Program-made: the position numbers and the translations under genes
The notes under the pieces: generated by a model
What the model saw: only the letters and a program-made list of their open reading frames with translations
Database searches by the model: none
Told to the model about the DNA's origin: nothing
Shown here: piece by piece, positions 25,774 to 35,442 of the stretch
Position numbering within the stretch: position 1 is the stretch's first letter
How the letters are laid out: the number at the start of each line of letters is the position of its first letter
NCBI GenBank assembly: GCA_963802275.1
Contig: CAWDIB010000006.1
Coordinates: 124,001-188,000, forward strand
Reading direction: 5' to 3'
DNA length: 64,000 nt
Origin: CAZMZW01 sp963802275
Lineage (GTDB): Bacteria > Chloroflexota > Anaerolineae > Anaerolineales > Anaerolineaceae

Positions 25774-28228
25774 TTAAAAAGTCTGGCGGTTTATCCAGTT
25801 GAAAATGGCGGCTGCCATTCTGCGTCCTTCCGCCGCCCCTACCACAATGCTTTGTTGATTCTCTTTTTTGAATTGACTGATGAACACGTTGGGATTGCTG
25901 GCTGATTGATCCTTCCCCTTGATCAATTGCTCCTGCCATTTCTCACCCAGTTTCTCGGTGATTACCGGTATTGCCTCGTCAGGAAGTTCATCGGGTGAAA
26001 AATAGACAGCGTCATAGGATGCAATCAGCTGTTCCAGGTTGAGGTCGCTTCCCAGGCGCCGGTTGCCATGATAATGAATACCTGCGCTTTGCATGCCGCG
26101 CCAGTCATTCTCCCAAGCGGTTGTGGGCAGTCCCCGCTTTCTCAGGGCATCCATGATTATTCCACCGGCTTTGCCCTGCTCATCAAAAACTTCAACCACG
26201 CAGCCCTGTATGGCCAGGTAGTAGGCGCAGCTCACCGCGCTGGCGCCGCTGCCCAAAATTGCTATTTTCCGATTGGCCTTGCTTTTATCCAGGCGCATCC
26301 ATCCTGCTTCATCTGCTGATTGGCAGACCCAGCGCTGCAGTTCCGCGATCCTGACTGGCTTGCCTGTAAAACTGCGCCGGATGCAATTCTTCTGACACTG
26401 GTTTTCCGCATCGCAGTCCCACCCGCAAGTTTCCCCCAGCGGGTTTTGTTCACGGATTAAGCGTGCAGCCCCTTCATAATTTTCCACCTCCATCCGGCGG
26501 AGGAACCCAGGGATGTCGATTCCTGCCGGGCAGCCTTGCACACAGGCCGGGTCTTCGCACCATTGGCATTCCGCGGCGACCAGCCAGGCGCTGGAGGTGG
26601 TGATCTTGTCGTTGGGGATGATCTTTGGACGTGAATAGGGTAGATTCACAAAATGAACAAATTCCTCGGTGAATTTGCGTGAGTCATATTCCGGCAGGTG
26701 CAGGTCACGCAGCACCATGTTGGCTGCCCCCACGCCCGAGACGGCTGTGGCGGGTGCGCCCGTGGCCATCACGGTTGAATCGCCGCAGAAATACAAATCT
26801 TTCCATTCACTGCGCGCATGCAGGCGTTTGAGCATTTCCTGGCCGATGGCGTTTTTAGGCCCACCCACTGCCCCCCCATTTTTCAACAGGTAGCGCTCGA
26901 TGGTGGTTGGCGTCCCGATGATTAGAGTACGGATGTGCTTGCGGAATCCCGGGTAATGGGATTCGATCTGGTTGAGCATGCTCTCCGCTTCCAGTTGTTT
27001 TAGCTGCTGGTACTCATCAGAATGGTACTCGGGGTCAGTGGGTGACGGCCATTGCTTCAGATTGGGTGCAATGGCCATCACCACCAATTCATCCGGTTCG
27101 GGACTCAGGGATTCATCCACCAGGGAATTGATATACAGGGTCAGGTCGTTGCTATCGATCTCCGCACGGTTTTCAATGAATATTTCCCACGGCAGCGCAT
27201 TGATCGGAATGGCTTTCCTGTCCACCACCATGTAGAGGGTCATGCTTGGATAGGTCGGCACTAGCGCACGCGCCCAGTCAAGCCGTTCGGGTGCGAATGT
27301 GTTCCGGCCTGATCAGCTTGCCGTAGATATTCCAGACGGTGGCATTGGCGATGATACGCTCACCTGCGATTATCGTGCCATCCTCCAGCCGTACCGCCTG
27401 CGCCTTTTCATCTTGGATGATGATTTCGTCCACGTAGTGCCGATACAGCACCTGGCCTCCAAACCGCTCAAATGCTTTTTCAATCTTGTTGGGCAGCATC
27501 TGCGCCCCGCCGGCCGGGTAGTACACACCGCCGATGTGGTTGTCCAGGAACATGGTGGCAGCCAGCACAGCCGGGGTTTCCGCGGCGGTGCAGTAACAGT
27601 AAGCGGAGCATAATTTATCAAAAAAATCCACCACCGGCTTGGTGTGGAAATATTTATCCAGCAGATCTTTGACGCTGATGGAAAGCAGCTTTTGCATTTG
27701 CAGCATCTGCAACGGACCGCTCATCAATCGCCGCAAACCTTGTTTGGGAGAAAATTCTGAAGGGGGAACGATTACCTCGTTTTTCAGGACGATGTTTTCA
27801 TAGGCTTTATAGAGGTCGGAATAAAAAGCGTGCAGTCCTTCTTTTTCATCCGGGAACAAGCGGTAGAGTTCTTCCAGGAACCGGTCAATATCCGGCCAGA
27901 AAATGATCTCTTCCCCCTCCAGGGTCATGCGCGTCAGTGTTGGGTGGGCGATGATGTCGATCTTTTCTTCCAGTTCGTTCAGGATGAAGCGGAAGGGCCT
28001 GAACCCTTTTTCACCAAATCCATAGATCATCGCTGTACCGACGTCAAAGACGACTCCCTCGCGTTTGAAGGAGGTACAGGATCCGCCTGGCTTGTTCTGC
28101 TGGTCGATCATCAATATCTGCAAGCCGCGCTTGGCCAGCAGGCTGGCAGCCGTCATTCCACCCAACCCGGCGCCGATGACGATCACATCATAATGGTCAC
28201 GAAGATAAGTCTCTTTGAAAAATCTCAT
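25774..28228 (-). CDS. fusion: CrtI-type FAD oxidoreductase plus shortened GltD-type Fe-S/NAD(P) module, one-base frameshift
   Basis: Two adjacent frames that read as one 817-residue protein when one C is removed from the run at 27289-27291 (joining EHIRT to ERLDWARALVP). Part 1 (1 to about 530) is a phytoene-desaturase/amine-oxidase-like flavoprotein: VIVIGAGLGGMTAASLL for the ADP of FAD, and FCGDSTVMATGAPATAVSGV as the C-terminal FAD motif. Part 2 is like the front of glutamate synthase small subunit or dihydropyrimidine dehydrogenase: CQWCEDPACVQGCP, then CGWDCDAENQCQKNC for iron-sulfur clusters, then a Rossmann motif ILGSGASAVSCAYYL. The second nucleotide-binding half of GltD is absent. 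The role is probably redox; the substrate is unknown. Confidence 0.7.
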
Positions 28229-28538
28229 CTAACACTTCAATGGGATGGGTGGTACCGACAATGTAACTCCTTTAGCCAGCAAGTGTGTCACTTTGTACTT
28301 ATCCCAATAATATTGTTTTTAACAGGAAGCAGAATTATTAATGAAATTATACTAGGAGGACATGACAACCCCTTTGTTTCATTAGAACGGGTAATATTCA
28401 TAAATAAACTTCTTGAGTCGTGTTTCATTTCACAATTATATTGTTTGTGTTAAAATTTCTTTAAAGGGAAAATGTCTAAGAGCATTGCACTTGAAATTTG
28501 TATAATCTCAAAAAACCTAACGCCTAAGAGCAAATAAC
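28229..28538. other. intergenic region between divergent redox and signalling genes
   Basis: About 310 A+T-rich bases between divergently oriented genes. TATAAT at 28501-28506 lies 33 bases before the cyclase start and may be a -10 box, but no good -35 hexamer stands 16-18 bases before it. No gene or structured RNA is evident. Confidence 0.4.
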
Positions 28539-30605
28539 ATGGTTTTTCAATTCCACCTGGCTGGGATTATCCTCTTTACAACAACAATTTTCTGCGCCTT
28601 TCTTGCTTTGCTGGTAATGATACGCCGGGTAAAACCCGGTGGAACGACTTTTAGCCTTCTTTTGCTCTCTTTAGCCGCTTGGTCACTGGCGGCTGCTCTG
28701 GAGGATGGCAGCATTGATTATGCCTTCAAGTATTCCTGCTCAAAGCTTTCTTATTTGGGAATTGCCACCTCTCCGGCGTTGCTGCTCATGTTTGCGCTGG
28801 ATTACAGCCGCAATTCCTACTGGCTGACCAGGCGCAACCTCCCGTTCCTTTGGATTATCCCGGTCATTTCCATCTTCATGGCATTTACGAATGAGAAGCA
28901 CCTTCTCTTATGGAGCAGCGTGGTGCCCTCGCCGGGAACCAATGGCGAGATCCTGGTGTATAACCATGGGTTTTACTTTTGGGTTCATGTTGCTTTCAGT
29001 TATATTTGTTTATTGACAGCCAACTTCTTGCTGATACGCTCTGCGCTTCTATTTACAAAAATAGTCCGTATCCAGGTTTATATGCTCTTTTTGGCGATTG
29101 TCATTCCCTGGATTGGTAATATCATTTATGTATCCGGTTTAAGCCCTATTGAAGGCTTGGATCTCACTCCAATTAGTTTTGCTGTTAGTGTCATCTTGAT
29201 GGCATGGAGTTTTTTCCGCTTGCAATTGTTTGGCATTATCCCGATTGCCCGTGACCTAGTCATTGAAACCACCAGCGATGGGATTTTGGTCTTGGATAAC
29301 GAAAACCGGATTCTGGATATCAATGCGGCAGCACACCATTTGCTCTTTACTGATAACACAGCAGTGATTGGAAGAAATTTACAGGAGGAGTTACAAAGTA
29401 CTCCAAGGGTGTTCGCCGCATTAAAAAGCATTTCACATGGCAGGGTTGAAATTGAACTGAAACTACCTCAAAATATGATCCTGGACGTCAATGTGACACC
29501 ATTAAGTGACCAAAATGGCCAGGCGAATGACAGAATTCTGGTGCTCCGGGATATTACCGAATTGAAAAGAATCCAGCATGAAGAGCGCGAACAACGTTTA
29601 TTGGCGACTTCCTTAAGTGACATCGCTTCGGCTTTAAATGGCATTAGGGATAGAAATGAAGTACTGGATAGAATTCTCATGGAAGTCAACCGCGTAGTCC
29701 CGCACGACTCCTCCAGTATTGCCTTGTTGGATGAGGACAATATGGTTACTTTCGTACGTTTCAGGGGTTATGAAAAAACCGGATTGGAGAGGGTGCTCAA
29801 GCGATTAAAACTTAATCTGGAGGATGTTTATACCTTTAAAAAAATGCATCAAACTTCAAAACCCCTCATGTCCAATGATACTGAAAAAGATCCGGACTGG
29901 ATTCCTATTAAGAATAGTGAGTGGATCAGGTCCTACGTCGGAGCCCCAATTTTCCTCGGTGGTAAAACCATTGGTTTTATCAATCTGGATGGCCGTAAAC
30001 CCGGCTTATTTTCAGAGAAATCGGTTGCTTGGCTGCAGGCCTTTGCCAGCCATGCTGCCTTGGCTATTGAAAACGCACGCTTGTTTGAACGCCTGCAGCA
30101 GTTGGCCATTACAGATGGATTAACGGGTTTATTAAATCTTCGCCATTTTGAGGAACTTGCCAGCAGAGAAATTCAGCGGGCTGCCCGTTACAAAAAAAAT
30201 CTTTCATTGATTGTCATGGACATTGACCATTTTAAGGATGTCAATGATCGTTTCGGACACTATGCGGGGGATCAGACCCTGCAACAAGTGTCAAAAGTTT
30301 TCGTGAGTACATTTAGGAAAATTGATATTATTGCCCGCATTGGCGGTGAGGAGTTTGCCATCCTCCTTCCGGAAACCGGCCTGGATCTTTCCGTTTCAGT
30401 AGCGGAAAGGTTGCGCCAAAATATTGCTTCAACGGAGACTGAAGTGGCAGAAGGGATTGTGAAGGTTACTTGCAGTCTGGGCGTGGCTGACCTGCAATTT
30501 TGTCCGCCTGACCTTCGAGAACTGATGAATTGTGCCGATAAGGCGTTGTATGAAGCTAAACGTGGCGGCAGAAATCAGGTTAAGTTGTGGGGAAAACAAG
30601 GATGA
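28539..30605 (+). CDS. 7TM-PAS-GAF-GGDEF diguanylate cyclase
   Basis: A 688-residue sensor enzyme. Residues 1-230 hold seven membrane helices of the HisKA_7TM type, about 235-345 a PAS domain (TTSDGILVLDNENRILDINAAA), about 365-515 a GAF domain (VGAPIFLGGKTIGFINLDG), and about 525-688 the GGDEF cyclase (VMDIDHFKDVNDRFGHYAGD). The GGEEF loop is intact, and the inhibition-site residues of FRKID stand five residues before it. It should make c-di-GMP in response to a membrane or cytoplasmic signal. The lone cyclase at 11324 has the same catalytic layout but no sensor domain. The DegV gene follows 31 bases later. Confidence 0.92.
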   Translation: MVFQFHLAGIILFTTTIFCAFLALLVMIRRVKPGGTTFSLLLLSLAAWSLAAALEDGSIDYAFKYSCSKLSYLGIATSPALLLMFALDYSRNSYWLTRRNLPFLWIIPVISIFMAFTNEKHLLLWSSVVPSPGTNGEILVYNHGFYFWVHVAFSYICLLTANFLLIRSALLFTKIVRIQVYMLFLAIVIPWIGNIIYVSGLSPIEGLDLTPISFAVSVILMAWSFFRLQLFGIIPIARDLVIETTSDGILVLDNENRILDINAAAHHLLFTDNTAVIGRNLQEELQSTPRVFAALKSISHGRVEIELKLPQNMILDVNVTPLSDQNGQANDRILVLRDITELKRIQHEEREQRLLATSLSDIASALNGIRDRNEVLDRILMEVNRVVPHDSSSIALLDEDNMVTFVRFRGYEKTGLERVLKRLKLNLEDVYTFKKMHQTSKPLMSNDTEKDPDWIPIKNSEWIRSYVGAPIFLGGKTIGFINLDGRKPGLFSEKSVAWLQAFASHAALAIENARLFERLQQLAITDGLTGLLNLRHFEELASREIQRAARYKKNLSLIVMDIDHFKDVNDRFGHYAGDQTLQQVSKVFVSTFRKIDIIARIGGEEFAILLPETGLDLSVSVAERLRQNIASTETEVAEGIVKVTCSLGVADLQFCPPDLRELMNCADKALYEAKRGGRNQVKLWGKQG

Positions 30606-30636
30606 TAAATCGGGTTTCTAATCACTCGCTTTGTCT

Positions 30637-31486
30637 ATGAACATACGAGTTGTCAGTGACAGCACCTGTGATCTGCCGGTTTCCTTGGTGAACCAGTATG
30701 GTATTTCAATCGTACCTTGTTATATCAATTTCAGTACGGAATCCTTCCTGGATAATGTCGATATCACCCGAACGGATTTTTATCGCCGGATTGCCGATGG
30801 CAAAGAAATCCCCAAGACATCCGCACCCAGTGTCGGTTCGTTCAGTGCAGGTCTATCACCGCCTGGCAGACGCAGGCGCCCGGGAAATCATCTCCATACA
30901 TATCCGCAAAGGACTAAGTAATCTTGCCAATGTCGCCCGGTTGGCTGCCCAGTCTTTTGACCGCGCCCGTGTTCATGTTGTCGAAGTTGGGCAGGTGGCT
31001 ATTTCCCTCGGTTACATGGTCTTGCAGGCTGCCAAGGCAGTTGCAGCAGGTAACTCAGTTGCAACCATCATTGAGCGCATCAATGGGATTAACCAGCGTT
31101 CGTACCTGTATGCCGCCCTCGACTCGTTAACTTTTCTTAAGCACAGTGGGCGTGTCCCATCCCTGTTGGTTGGTTTGGCTGATCTCTTTCATGTGAAACC
31201 GGTGCTTCTCATGCGCCAGGGAACCGTTGGCATGGTGGACCGTGTCCATACTGCCTCAAAGCAAATGGAGATTTTGATTAAGCTCTGCCAACAGCATGCA
31301 CCCCTGGAGTGGATTGGTGTGACTCATACACATGCAGCTGGCCGTGCCGGTCAACTGGCCCAATCAGTCAAAACGCTTTTTCAGGTCGAAAATGATATTT
31401 GGATCGAGGAAGCCACACCGATTCTGGGTGTCCATGTCGGCCCGGGGGCGCTGGGTATCGCTTGTGTTTCTTCAACTACACATTAA
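30637..31486 (+). CDS. DegV-family fatty-acid-binding protein, one-base frameshift
   Basis: A DegV protein of 282 residues after repair. The N-terminus is standard (RVVSDSTCDLPVSLVNQYGI with the lipid-binding Ser/Thr region, then TSAPSVGSF). The frame shifts at the GG of 30850-30851; dropping one G yields SFSAVYHRLADAGAREIISI and a normal protein running to GVHVGPGALGIA. DegV/FakB proteins bind a single fatty acid and present it to a fatty-acid kinase. No fakA-like kinase is in the window. The ATG at 30637 is preferred over the TTG at 30631. The break is probably a sequence error. Confidence 0.8.
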
Positions 31487-31629
31487 CTCGTTCATAATAA
31501 GCCAAAAAACATTCAAGAATCTTGTTTTGCATAATTAGGGTTTCAGTGGTCAAAATTGTTCTTTATGCCATTAAACAAATATTCTTATGGAAAGTCACTT
31601 TGAAAAACCGGATGATAGAATTAAAACTG

Positions 31630-32304
31630 ATGAACAGATTTGACAAGTTGAAAAAGACCTTTTCTTTGCTTATCATTTTGTGTTTGTTATCTTCCTGTGG
31701 TTTCTTATCGCCACAAGGATTCCTTAATTCTCAAACCGCCGAAAACCAAAACGGAATGCTTCTCTTTGCAGATGATTTTTCGCATTCCGGCAGCGGATGG
31801 GATCGCCAGAGAACCGCAGACGGTATTACCGATTATGAGAATGGGCAGTATTTGATTCAAGTCAACCAGCCCGACGTGGATTATTTTGCCAATCCAACTC
31901 TCAGCCTTTCCGATGTGCGCCTGGAGGTGGAGGCGGTTAACGCCAGCGGTGTGATGGATAATGAGTTAGGTCTCATTTGCCGCTTTCAAAACAAAAATGA
32001 CTTCTATGCCGGCCTGATCAGCAGCGATGGATATTACGGCATTTTTAAGGTCAAGGGCGGCATCTATCAATTGCTGGGAATGGATGTCATGGCGCAAAGC
32101 GCGGCTATTCGAACAGGTACGGAAAAGAACCAGATCCGTTTGGATTGTGTGGGACAAGACTTGAAATTGTATGTTAATGGCGTCCAGTTGGATGCCCGTC
32201 AGGATGCGGATTTTCCCAAAGGGGATGTGGGCTTGCTGGCCGGTGCTTACCAGACAGCCGGTGTGAAAGTGTTCTTTGATGATTTTGTAGTCTATAAACC
32301 TTGA
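31630..32304 (+). CDS. lipoprotein with LamG/DUF1080-like beta-sandwich
   Basis: A secreted lipoprotein of 224 residues (lipobox LSSCGF). The mature part is a concanavalin-like sandwich: MLLFADDFSHSGSGWDR at the first strand, YENGQYLIQV, NKNDFYAGLISSDGYYG, LYVNGVQL and VKVFFDDFVVYK at the last. Such domains often bind glycans; no catalytic residues stand out. Starts further upstream (31522, 31612) would add a non-hydrophobic leader before the signal peptide. It pairs with the PD40 lipoprotein 27 bases downstream. A shortened copy of it lies at 36268-36618, and a more distant relative at 54583-55314. Confidence 0.65.
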   Translation: MNRFDKLKKTFSLLIILCLLSSCGFLSPQGFLNSQTAENQNGMLLFADDFSHSGSGWDRQRTADGITDYENGQYLIQVNQPDVDYFANPTLSLSDVRLEVEAVNASGVMDNELGLICRFQNKNDFYAGLISSDGYYGIFKVKGGIYQLLGMDVMAQSAAIRTGTEKNQIRLDCVGQDLKLYVNGVQLDARQDADFPKGDVGLLAGAYQTAGVKVFFDDFVVYKP

Positions 32305-32331
32305 TCAGCCAATCGGCTCGGTGAAAAAAAC

Positions 32332-33735
32332 ATGAAAAATTCATTCCGCGCGATATTGCATGCCGGGATAATAATTTCTCTTCTTTTGTTATTATCTTCC
32401 TGCCAGTATTATTACCGGCCAAAAACACCCACACCCACCCGCACCCCGCTGATCTATGCCACGCTTGAACCCATTCAATGGGTGACCATGGCACCCATGA
32501 CCACCCACACCCCAACTCCCACCATCCAGCCCTTGAGGGTAATTCCCGAAGGCAGGATCGCCTTTCAATCCGAAAAAGATGGCAATCGTGAGATCTACCT
32601 GGTCAATGCGGATGGCACCAACCTGACCCGCCTCACCAACAATCCTGCTGTGGATGTGTTCCCGTCATGGTCGCCGGATGGAAGCCAGTTGCTTTTTTGC
32701 TCGGATCGCAGTGGCAATCCGGATATCTATCGCGTGAATGCGGATGGCACCAATCTCCGCCAGGTCACCAACCACGCGGCTGATGATGTCTTGCCTGCAT
32801 GGTCACCGGATGGCCGTCGCCTGGCATTTACCTCCAACCGCATTGGCAATGATGAAATTTATGTCATGAACCTGGATGGCGGTGACCTCAGGCAATTGAC
32901 CAACAATTCTGCAATGGATGCGTTTCCAGCATGGTCTCCGGATGGCTCGCGAATTGCTTTCACTTCTGACCGGGATGTCAATATGGAAATCTATGTTATG
33001 AATGCAGACGGCACCAATCTCCTGCGTTTGACGGATGACCCTGCTGATGATAGAAGTCCGGTTTGGTCACCGGATGGCAGGAAGATCGCCTTTGTCTCAA
33101 ACCGGGATGGTTACTTTAATCTCTATACCATGGGCGTTTCAGGTGAAGATATCACCCCAATTACGCGTTTCAAAGCAAATGTTTATAAACCCTCCTGGTC
33201 ACCAAACGGACAATTTATAGCCTTTGCAAGTGATCTGCAGGGAAATCGCGATATTTATATTACTGATGTCTCCGGGATGGGGATTATTAAGCTTAGTACC
33301 TCCCCGCTGGAGGATTTTTACCCCGCCTGGTCACCCGCAGGTGAAAATATCAATAAGACAGCGCTTTCACCCACCTTGCCGCCTCAATTTGCCTGCCGTG
33401 TTTCAAACGACGCGACCTACGGATACTCTACAGATAATCCGATCAAGCTGGGTTTTGATCCACGATTGCAACTGATTGAGGAAGAACAATGCCTGACCTG
33501 GCTGACTGGTCCAAAAGGTGAATCCCTGAAAACCGAAGTCCTCGAGGAACTGCGCGTGAATGGCACCAATCTGTGCAAGGTGGCGGTGACATACGCTGGT
33601 CAGGATACCCCCGCCATCCTTTATTTTGACCTTTTCAATTACCAGCAGCCGTTGGCTCCCCGCGGTTTCCTGTGCGGTTCAGATATTGAATACTCAAAGG
33701 CCATTTCATCCGGTATTCAGGCCAGCCAAAAATAG
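32332..33735 (+). CDS. PD40 beta-propeller lipoprotein with six 44-residue repeats
   Basis: A 467-residue lipoprotein (lipobox LLSSC, Cys24) with a Thr/Pro-rich linker. Residues 76-339 are six repeats of exactly 44 residues, each with IAFxSxRxGNxxIYxxN, xDGTNLxxLT and WSPDG, the TolB/PD40 propeller pattern. The last 120 residues form a separate Cys-containing domain (FACRVSNDATYG, EEQCLTWLTGP, NLCKVAVTYAG). Propellers of this type mediate binding at the cell surface. Its first 25 residues (MKNSFR to SCQYY) closely resemble those of the lipoprotein at 36615, showing that the 5' ends were duplicated. Confidence 0.85.
   Translation: MKNSFRAILHAGIIISLLLLLSSCQYYYRPKTPTPTRTPLIYATLEPIQWVTMAPMTTHTPTPTIQPLRVIPEGRIAFQSEKDGNREIYLVNADGTNLTRLTNNPAVDVFPSWSPDGSQLLFCSDRSGNPDIYRVNADGTNLRQVTNHAADDVLPAWSPDGRRLAFTSNRIGNDEIYVMNLDGGDLRQLTNNSAMDAFPAWSPDGSRIAFTSDRDVNMEIYVMNADGTNLLRLTDDPADDRSPVWSPDGRKIAFVSNRDGYFNLYTMGVSGEDITPITRFKANVYKPSWSPNGQFIAFASDLQGNRDIYITDVSGMGIIKLSTSPLEDFYPAWSPAGENINKTALSPTLPPQFACRVSNDATYGYSTDNPIKLGFDPRLQLIEEEQCLTWLTGPKGESLKTEVLEELRVNGTNLCKVAVTYAGQDTPAILYFDLFNYQQPLAPRGFLCGSDIEYSKAISSGIQASQK
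32557..33348 (+). repeat. tandem 132-bp coding repeat (six PD40 blades)
   Basis: Six in-frame units of 132 bases that differ by substitutions only, with no length variation. The best-preserved DNA words are the ones that encode WSPDG and NADGTN. The first four units are more alike than the last two, which suggests more recent amplification or exchange among them. Confidence 0.8.
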
Positions 33736-33792
33736 CGGTATTTTTAGAAACCCCGTCGTAAAAATTTCGTAAGATGAAGCAAAGGAGTAAAA

Positions 33793-34074
33793 ATGGAGAT
33801 TAAGAGACTATATCGCAGTAGAACTGATTTAATGCTGGGCGGGGTTTGCGGCGGGCTGGCGAAATATCTGAATGTAGACCCGGCCATCATCCGCCTTGTT
33901 TTTGTCCTGCTTCTTTTCCTTGGCGGCGGTGGTTTTTGGATCTATCTGGTGCTTTGGATCATCACCCCGGTTGAGCCCTTGCCGGAGACCGGCTCAGTCA
34001 TTGAAGTCAACCCTCCCGCAGAGGATAAGGTTGTTGTTTCCCCTGAAAGCTCAAAGAAGAAAGCTGAGAAGTAA
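33793..34074 (+). CDS. PspC-domain membrane protein (1)
   Basis: A 93-residue protein with the PspC signature (KRLYRSRTDLMLGGVCGGLAKYLNVDPAIIRL), one long hydrophobic helix and a Lys-rich cytoplasmic tail. PspC domains occur in the phage-shock response and in many stand-alone small membrane proteins of unknown function. AAAGGAG gives a strong ribosome-binding site. A second, shorter PspC gene is at 50357, and the two share most of the first 35 residues. It ends at a good terminator and looks monocistronic. Confidence 0.88.
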   Translation: MEIKRLYRSRTDLMLGGVCGGLAKYLNVDPAIIRLVFVLLLFLGGGGFWIYLVLWIITPVEPLPETGSVIEVNPPAEDKVVVSPESSKKKAEK

Positions 34075-34123
34075 ATTAGGATTTACAATCTTAGAAGCTG
34101 ATCTAATTTATTTTGTTGATAAA

Positions 34124-34153
34124 GAAAGCAGGTATTACCTGCTTTCGTTTTTA
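34124..34153 (+). terminator. intrinsic terminator of the first PspC gene
   Basis: A perfect 10-bp stem (GAAAGCAGGT at 34124-34133 with ACCTGCTTTC at 34137-34146) and a 3-base loop, then GTTTTTAA. It overlaps the last codons of the convergent thioesterase gene. Confidence 0.85.
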
Positions 34154-34560
34154 ATCTTTTCGGCCTCTTCCATCAGGCGTATTTCCTCGGAGGTTGTATG
34201 TTCCAGCTCAATCCCGTGCGCAATTGGATTGCCATCCAGGTCCACATGGATGAAGGTGAGGAAACCTTGTAACAAGGTCTCGCTGCCATTGGCTATTTGC
34301 ACATGAACCATCAGACTGGTTTTTCCGGCCAGGATGACCCGGCTTTCACAGCACAGGATATCCCCCCGCTGGGCGGGTTTGGCAAAGGTCATCCCGTGGA
34401 TTTTCAGGCAGACGATGTTTTCCGGTCTGGTCAGGCCGGCCGCGGCGATGAATCCGCTTTCCACAAACCAGTCCGCGCTCCGTCCGGCGTACAATGTGCC
34501 GTGATGGTTGAGGTCATCCAGTTTGACCAGATGATGGGTGGTATAGGTCTTTATTCTCAT
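34135..34560 (-). CDS. hotdog-fold acyl-CoA thioesterase
   Basis: A 141-residue single hotdog domain. The YciA/BFIT-type motif NHHGTLYAGRSADWF is present; the His and the Asp of SADWF are the usual catalytic and binding positions. It is followed by LKIHGMTFAKPAQRGD and TSLMVHVQIANG. These enzymes hydrolyse acyl-CoA to free acid and CoA; chain preference is not readable. The stop codon lies within the terminator of the convergent PspC gene. No operon partner is evident. Confidence 0.8.
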   Translation of the reverse strand: MRIKTYTTHHLVKLDDLNHHGTLYAGRSADWFVESGFIAAAGLTRPENIVCLKIHGMTFAKPAQRGDILCCESRVILAGKTSLMVHVQIANGSETLLQGFLTFIHVDLDGNPIAHGIELEHTTSEEIRLMEEAEKIKNESR

Positions 34561-34645
34561 GATAAATCCAGGTAATTTTTTATGTTATGATGATTTGGTC
34601 TTATTGTATATTGATGATGATAACAGCCATAGGATAACTTGACTG

Positions 34646-34990
34646 ATGAATCTGATGGACATCTTAAAAATCATAGCAGCCCTCGCTACCATTGCCACCG
34701 GTTTGTTTTCGTTGGTGAAACCGCGTGCCGTGCAGGACTTTACCGGCCTGTCGCTGCCCGCTCCGCGCGGGGTGACGGAAATCCGCGCAGTGTTGGGGGG
34801 TTTTTTTATCGCCCTGGGTGCCGCACCACTGGTTTATCAGAGCCGTGATATGTTTCTTATGCTCGGCTTGGCTTATCTTGCTGTAGCGTTGGTCAGGGCG
34901 GTTTCGATCGTGCTGGATAAATCGTATGTGCAATCCAACTTCATCAGTCTGATCACCGAAATTGTGTTGGGAATCATTTTGGTAGTTTAG
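34646..34990 (+). CDS. DUF4345-like small membrane protein
   Basis: A 114-residue protein with four hydrophobic segments. The pattern FTGLSLPAPRGVTEIRAVLGGFFIALG is typical of DUF4345 proteins, where the Glu-Ile-Arg after the first loop is conserved. Function is unknown. The next gene starts 18 bases downstream, so the two are probably co-transcribed. Confidence 0.65.
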   Translation: MNLMDILKIIAALATIATGLFSLVKPRAVQDFTGLSLPAPRGVTEIRAVLGGFFIALGAAPLVYQSRDMFLMLGLAYLAVALVRAVSIVLDKSYVQSNFISLITEIVLGIILVV

Positions 34991-35007
34991 ATTACCAGGA
35001 TCTTCTT

Positions 35008-35304
35008 ATGGCTAATGCCAAGCAGCCCCAAAAAACAAAATTCAATCAAAAAACCATTTTGACGGTGCAGCGCTTTGTCAATTCCCGCTCCTGGACGGAT
35101 GCCAAAAAAATCGTGGAGGAAAATAAGCAGATGCTCCTGACCAAGGAGGCGGATGAGATCTTGAATGAAATGGAAGCCAAGTATTCCCGCACCTTTTGGG
35201 GTAATCAGGTGTGTGTTATCCAGGAGCATCGCGAGCTGTTGAGTACCTGCCGCAAGGACGGTATCGAGGCGGCGTTTGCAGGCAGGGTTCCCAAAAAACG
35301 GTGA
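35008..35304 (+). CDS. small helical protein with the motif that accompanies CHAT-domain proteins
   Basis: A 98-residue basic protein. The pattern FVNSRSWTDAKKIVEENKQML, a short spacer, then an EHRELLSTCRKDGIEAAFA block resembles a helical repeat seen next to TPR and CHAT (caspase-like) domains in large proteins of Chloroflexota and Cyanobacteria. Here it stands alone, with neither the TPR array nor the protease. I infer a protein-binding role only. The family likeness is from memory of the motif. Confidence 0.45.
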   Translation: MANAKQPQKTKFNQKTILTVQRFVNSRSWTDAKKIVEENKQMLLTKEADEILNEMEAKYSRTFWGNQVCVIQEHRELLSTCRKDGIEAAFAGRVPKKR

Positions 35305-35442
35305 ATTTGTTGTATCGCCTGTCTGCCCCTTGGAATGGTAAAATACCCTTAAATGGCTGACTTGACAATTGCGATATGTTCATTGACAATACCGCATAAC
35401 TTCCATGCCAAAGGCATGGACTAAGAATGAATCGGAGGTTGA

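Noticed and set aside
32557..33348. Regular 132-bp repeats as a possible CRISPR or minisatellite
   Set aside because: The repeats are in frame, without spacers, and encode PD40 propeller blades.
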